In this document: piece by piece, positions 7,598-10,660 of the stretch | Numbering within the stretch: the first letter of the stretch is position 1 | Layout: each line of letters begins with the position of its first letter | Assembly (NCBI GenBank): GCA_035260485.1 | Contig: DATFVC010000054.1 | Span: 1-10,660, forward strand | Length of the DNA: 10,660 bases | From: VRUE01 sp035260485 | Lineage (GTDB): Bacteria > Actinomycetota > Thermoleophilia > Solirubrobacterales > 70-9 | Reading direction: 5' to 3' | The notes under the pieces: model-generated | What the model saw: the letters and a program-made list of their open reading frames with translations, nothing else | What the model was told of the DNA's origin: nothing | Databases searched by the model: none | Translations under genes and position numbers: made by a program

Positions 7598-8032
7598 CTA
7601 GACAGTGCCGCCAGCAATCTTGCGGGCGTCTTTTGCCGCCCGTAGGTCGATGTTGGTTCTAACAGCGGCAAGGGCGACATGCTCAACGCATGCGGTGAGC
7701 GCGTCGAGTTCGAGTCCGGGCAATCCGGAGTAGTACTCGTAGGTAGCGGTATCTCCGTTCCGGACGAAACGTCCCATCATGGAGTCGTCGGACCGTAGAA
7801 GACGTCTCGCGACCCCTTCCTGCTGCCAATTAGACACGGTCGCCACCCTTGCCGATACGCGAACCAAGTTGCCGATAACCAGGCTCTCGTCGTAATAGTC
7901 CCCGAAATTGAACTGAACTCGCACGGGCCATACCAGGCCGGGAATCCTAATATGGACCTCGCGATCCGATTTCAACTCTGCGAGCTTGCCGAACTCATCG
8001 AGCAACCCCTCGCGCAGGGATTCAAACGCCAT
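7598..8032 (-). CDS. Unknown 144-aa protein, YbjN / type III chaperone-like fold suspected
   Basis: The protein is soluble, with no signal peptide or membrane segment. It begins with a helix (FESLREGLLDEFGKLAEL), then strands around VHIRIPGLVWPVRVQFNF (residues 26-43) and LVIGNLVRVSARVA (51-64). It ends with MMGRFVRNGDTATYEYYSGL (85-104) and a helix LELDALTACVEHVALAAVRT. The order helix, antiparallel strands, a G-R-F strand and a final helix is that of YbjN/CesT-like small chaperone folds; this is judged by eye. Its ATG lies inside the end of the 604-aa gene (11-base overlap), so the two are translated together. The Shine-Dalgarno is weak, which fits coupling. The C-terminal part of the partner has a similar strand-helix pattern, suggesting that they pair. 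No function can be given. Confidence 0.75.
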   Translation of the reverse strand: MAFESLREGLLDEFGKLAELKSDREVHIRIPGLVWPVRVQFNFGDYYDESLVIGNLVRVSARVATVSNWQQEGVARRLLRSDDSMMGRFVRNGDTATYEYYSGLPGLELDALTACVEHVALAAVRTNIDLRAAKDARKIAGGTV

Positions 8033-9836
8033 CGACTATCACGTTTCCACGAATTAACGTGCTCACCTCGTGCACAAGTTCCGCCACGCAGTCAACGTAG
8101 AACTCGAGCGTCGCCAGAGTAAGCGTTCCGGGAAAGACGACACACCCTACCCTGATGCGCCCCCCGAGGATGCGGATGCTTGCAACCGGATGTTTCGCCT
8201 GCACCGCCAAAAGGCTCTCCAGAACGTCTGTAGAGAGTTCGGGATCGGCGAGTTTGAGGTCGCAGCCGATGTGAATCATCTCGAATTCCCCGAGGCCAGC
8301 TCGTACTACAAAGATCCCCGTCGTGAGTGCGGCGAAATGGCGAATTGCCAGCCCGTCATGCTTTTTCGGTTCGGGAATGGCTCGAGAACCGAAGGCTTCC
8401 CGCACCAAGGCTGCAATCGGCTCCGGAAGAGGCCCCGGGTCCTTCGGAATAGGCACGGCGCCGGGCTCGGCGGAAAGCTCGGAGATCCCGTCAATTGAGT
8501 CGGTGGCCACGAAGATCTCACGCACGCACCAATCACGGAAGAGCCTGCCGCCATCGTCGTTTCCCGCACGCCAGAGCAGAACGCCGGTGAACTGCGAAAG
8601 CTCGTGAAGGGTCGAGGCGAGAAGCAACTCCGAAGCGTGTTCGGTGGAGCGCCCGATCTCATCGGCGAGAGAGCGCAAGAGCACCTGGACGTCGTGGATC
8701 TCCTCTGGCGGTGATTGGCTCGCTGACGCCAACAGAGTGAGTCTGACGGGCGTCAAGACCTCGGATGCATTGCTCGGTACGGTGTTGATGACATCGTTCT
8801 CATCCATCGCTAGCTCTACAACTTCTTTTGCCAGCGAAGTCCCTATGGCCTCCATGAGGCGCGCTCTATCGAATCCCTTTGAGTCGGCCCGTTTGAATGC
8901 GGTCGTAACCTGGTCGCGCGACGGTCGTTGGCTCGCGGCGATGTCGCCGTAGGTCGAGGCCTGGCGCGCCAGGGAACGGGCCCCGAGAAAGCCAAGGAGA
9001 TCATCTGGGTATTGCGCCTTCCCGAGCGCGAGGATCGCCGCCCGCAGGATATGCGCGTTGGGGGGCGCTTCAAGTACAAGCATCGCGGCCGGTTGGAGCA
9101 TCGGCCCGTCGGGAAATGTGAAGGCTTCCACCATGCGTGCCGCTGCCGCACGGCGAGCCGCCGTGAATAGGTTGCGTTCGTCCTCATCGCTTACGTCCTC
9201 GTTGACGCCGAGGAGTTCGCCGGGCCGGTCGACCTGCCAGGCGCAACCCCAGAGCCATCCCGAGAAGGTGTCGACCGCGCCGGTGGACTGGGTCACCGAC
9301 TCGTTTGGCTGGAAGGCGGAGCGCAGTCGAGCGAGGTTCGTACGGGTCAGAACGTCCACGCGTTTGAGGGCAACCTTCGCCTGGGAATCGGTGTCGGCCA
9401 CGGCCGCAAGGATCAGCAGTAGCCTTCTCAACCCGCGAGACAGAGGAGCCGTGTCGAATTGGCGCACGGCGATGGCTTCGACCGCCTCCGAGAAATATGA
9501 CGATGCGTTTCCGTCATACCGGCGGGTGACGAGCTGGCCGAAGGGTTCAAACCAGGCGAGGCTGTTGCTCAACGATTCCAGGAACAGTGGCCGATTAAAG
9601 GCCTGGGTCGCGTTACCGTGGGGGAAAGCCCGCCTGACAGCAGTCGCCTCGAATTTCTCGCCGGCGTCATGCTCCGCGGAGGCTGCGGCGATTGTCTCCG
9701 GGTCAAGAAAGCCCAATACCTGCTCTAGCCCTGCGCTCCCGATGAGATCTTTGGCAGCCCGGACCCCGACGGCCGCGTTTCTTTCGACCTTGGCGTTTCG
9801 GGTCTTAGCCCCCGAGGCTGGCGGTGTTTCCGCCAT
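8022..9836 (-). CDS. Unknown 604-aa mostly helical protein with a YbjN-like C-terminal domain
   Basis: This is the first gene of a two-gene operon. Residues 1-25 are polar and probably disordered (AETPPASGAKTRNAKVERNA). Residues about 26-470 are almost all helix, with no membrane segment, no nucleotide-binding P-loop and no recognised catalytic motif. They include LRRLLLILAAVADTDSQ and Trp-rich FSGWLWGCAWQVDRP. The last 135 residues change character to strands and helices: FAALTTGIFVVRAGLGEFEM, IRILGGRIRVGCVVF, then the helix LEFYVDCVAELVHEVSTLI, close in layout to the 144-aa partner. The start ATG 9836 has only a weak AAGGG about 12 bases upstream. A divergent membrane-protein gene starts 48 bases away. 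I do not recognise the family. It could be a scaffold or sensor in a small defence or stress system, but nothing in the sequence proves that. Confidence 0.85.
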   Translation of the reverse strand: MAETPPASGAKTRNAKVERNAAVGVRAAKDLIGSAGLEQVLGFLDPETIAAASAEHDAGEKFEATAVRRAFPHGNATQAFNRPLFLESLSNSLAWFEPFGQLVTRRYDGNASSYFSEAVEAIAVRQFDTAPLSRGLRRLLLILAAVADTDSQAKVALKRVDVLTRTNLARLRSAFQPNESVTQSTGAVDTFSGWLWGCAWQVDRPGELLGVNEDVSDEDERNLFTAARRAAAARMVEAFTFPDGPMLQPAAMLVLEAPPNAHILRAAILALGKAQYPDDLLGFLGARSLARQASTYGDIAASQRPSRDQVTTAFKRADSKGFDRARLMEAIGTSLAKEVVELAMDENDVINTVPSNASEVLTPVRLTLLASASQSPPEEIHDVQVLLRSLADEIGRSTEHASELLLASTLHELSQFTGVLLWRAGNDDGGRLFRDWCVREIFVATDSIDGISELSAEPGAVPIPKDPGPLPEPIAALVREAFGSRAIPEPKKHDGLAIRHFAALTTGIFVVRAGLGEFEMIHIGCDLKLADPELSTDVLESLLAVQAKHPVASIRILGGRIRVGCVVFPGTLTLATLEFYVDCVAELVHEVSTLIRGNVIVDGV

Positions 9837-9884
9837 CAGTCGTGTTGCCCTTTTGAATCACCCAGCACAGAATCTCCTGACCAG
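9837..9884. promoter_or_regulatory. Short divergent promoter region
   Basis: Only 48 bases separate the 604-aa gene (minus) from the 125-aa membrane protein gene (plus), so their promoters must overlap or lie partly within the genes. The region is less GC-rich than its surroundings (TTTTGAATCA). No -10/-35 pair can be fixed. Confidence 0.35.
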
Positions 9885-10262
9885 ATGGGCTCGCTACCGC
9901 ACGAACATCCGAAACAACAAGGACCCCCAGATGGGCCCCAGCTCCGGCGAATCGCGTCGCTCCTGGATTCCCTCGACTGGTTTCTTGCGCGGCTCGTTGC
10001 CATCTTCGCAAAGCTGGTTCTCTTGATGATGCTGATGAGTGCCGTGCTGAGCTTCCCCGATTTGCCTCCGAAGGGCTTGTCACCCGAACGGATCGGCCGA
10101 CTCGTTCGCTGTTCGGCCCACCTCATCGACTTCGTCCAAGTTCCAGATACCACTTCAGGGGAAAGCCAGCAAAGGATGGGAATGGAAGAAGCTATCGAGA
10201 AAGCACGCTCCGTAATAGAAGCTCGCGTCCGTGAGATCAAGTCTGAAACCGGGCAGCTCTAG
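9885..10262 (+). CDS. Small single-pass membrane protein, unknown function
   Basis: The protein has 125 residues. A polar, Pro/Gln-rich N-terminus (about 1-25) and a short helix (LRRIASLLDSLD) lead to one membrane segment at about residues 32-57 (FLARLVAIFAKLVLLMMLMS). Then comes a soluble tail with a proline turn (FPDLPPKGLSPERIGRL) and a charged C-terminal helix (MEEAIEKARSVIEARVREIK) that may form a coiled coil. There is no signal-peptidase site, so it is probably anchored rather than secreted. ATG 9885 is the only start in the frame before the transmembrane part, and it lacks a clear ribosome site. Divergent pairing with the 604/144 operon suggests shared regulation. I do not recognise a family. 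Confidence 0.65.
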   Translation: MGSLPHEHPKQQGPPDGPQLRRIASLLDSLDWFLARLVAIFAKLVLLMMLMSAVLSFPDLPPKGLSPERIGRLVRCSAHLIDFVQVPDTTSGESQQRMGMEEAIEKARSVIEARVREIKSETGQL

Positions 10263-10428
10263 GCGGCACTGCGCAGACTGGGACCCGGGCAATCCACGCT
10301 GACGCCGGCCGGGCGGCTCTGTCAGAAACCAGCGGGCAGTGGCCCACTGCGCAGGGCGGGCAGAAACGCCCACCGCGCGGGGGCAGTTCTTGGCCTCCGT
10401 GAATAACAGTCTGGCGCAAAGGTCTCCG
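10263..10428. other. Convergent intergenic region with palindrome and hairpins
   Basis: There is no gene here. GCAGTGG-C-CCACTGC (10336-10350) is a perfect inverted repeat, followed at once by GGGCG/CGCCC pairing (about 10355-10371). The 125-aa gene and the right-edge gene converge here, so bidirectional termination is the likely role. Confidence 0.4.
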
Positions 10429-10660
10429 CTATCGAGAAGGCGATGCCTTCCAGCAAGACGTCGCTCCTCCCTTCGCGTGAAAGCGAAAAGCGCGACCAGC
10501 TCCCAGCACCACCCCTCCGACGACCCCGCCGATCCAGATCAGTGCAAGAAGCTGAGCGGAGATGCCGACGACGATGACGAGCGTGCCCGAGGCAATCGCC
10601 CAGCAACCGAGTCGGGTCGCCTCACGAGGCGTTCGGCGGCCCAGGAAGAGGATCGCGACG
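10429..10660 (-). CDS. C-terminal end of a multi-pass membrane protein (MFS-like?), N-terminus off the right edge
   Basis: The reverse strand is open from the window edge to TAG 10431-10429 (77 codons seen). It shows a cytoplasmic RR-T-REATRL turn, a membrane helix (LGCWAIASGTLVIVVGISAQ), then a second glycine-rich helix (ALIWIGGVVGGVVLGAGRAF) and a short polar tail ending SCWKASPSR. Two adjacent helices with a G-x-V-x-G-x-x-x-G pattern resemble the middle of a major facilitator transporter. In that family the protein would normally continue another 100 or more residues, so if it is MFS this copy is truncated or frameshifted. Other polytopic membrane proteins remain possible. Confidence 0.5.
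   Translation of the reverse strand, partial: VAILFLGRRTPREATRLGCWAIASGTLVIVVGISAQLLALIWIGGVVGGVVLGAGRAFRFHAKGGATSCWKASPSR

Noticed and set aside
9058..10026. Plus-strand open frame of 322 codons
   Set aside because: Antisense of the 604-aa gene, Ser/Arg-rich, with no ribosome site; it also crosses the divergent intergenic region.

Overview
This is a GC-rich window with GTG starts, Shine-Dalgarno sites and ATGA/GTGA stop-start overlaps. It reads as a high-GC actinobacterium. The style of the ArsR-like regulator and of the recombinase C-terminus recalls Thermoleophilia (Solirubrobacterales), but that placement is inference. The window looks like an accessory region: the core of an integrative element flanked by unrelated cargo and remnants.

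Layout. (1) 1-922, minus: the N-terminal 307 residues of a secreted right-handed beta-helix protein that runs off the left edge. (2) 1000-2340: two neighbouring copies of a divergent module, each an ArsR-like regulator on minus and an XRE-type helix-turn-helix gene on plus. Both XRE genes are intact; the first ArsR-like partner has a frameshift and the second is only a remnant. Hairpins follow each XRE gene. (3) 2398-3462: about 1 kb with no convincing gene. It holds a 100-bp-spaced direct repeat (GTCCACTTTCG), a pyrimidine-rich tract, two palindromes and an iteron-like repeat cluster, and is a plausible control or replication region. (4) 3463-7001, plus: a compact operon of a replication-relaxation family protein, a small unknown protein, a VapB-like RHH antitoxin, a VapC-like PIN toxin and a large serine recombinase. 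Three of its junctions are stop-start or longer overlaps. The recombinase is broken by a single missing base in an A-run. Its 3' end reads through a perfect hairpin into the 3' half of a tRNA-Met(CAT) on the opposite strand, and takes its stop codon from the anticodon. This is the likely attachment site, but the 5' half of the tRNA is absent. (5) 7009-7597: degenerate sequence with the C-terminal helix-turn-helix of a resolvase and a possible integrase tail. (6) 7598-10262: a two-gene minus-strand operon (604 aa and 144 aa, overlapping by 11 bp) with a divergent 125-aa single-pass membrane protein. None of these is recognised. Both operon proteins end in what looks like the same small alpha/beta (YbjN / type III chaperone-like) fold, so this is the best candidate here for an undescribed system. 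(7) 10429-10660, minus: the C-terminal end of a multi-pass membrane protein, possibly MFS, running off the right edge.

How they may work together: the replication-relaxation protein and the recombinase would mobilise the element, and VapBC inside the same operon would penalise its loss. The 7.6-10.3 kb genes lie beyond the tRNA fragment, so whether they belong to the same element is open.
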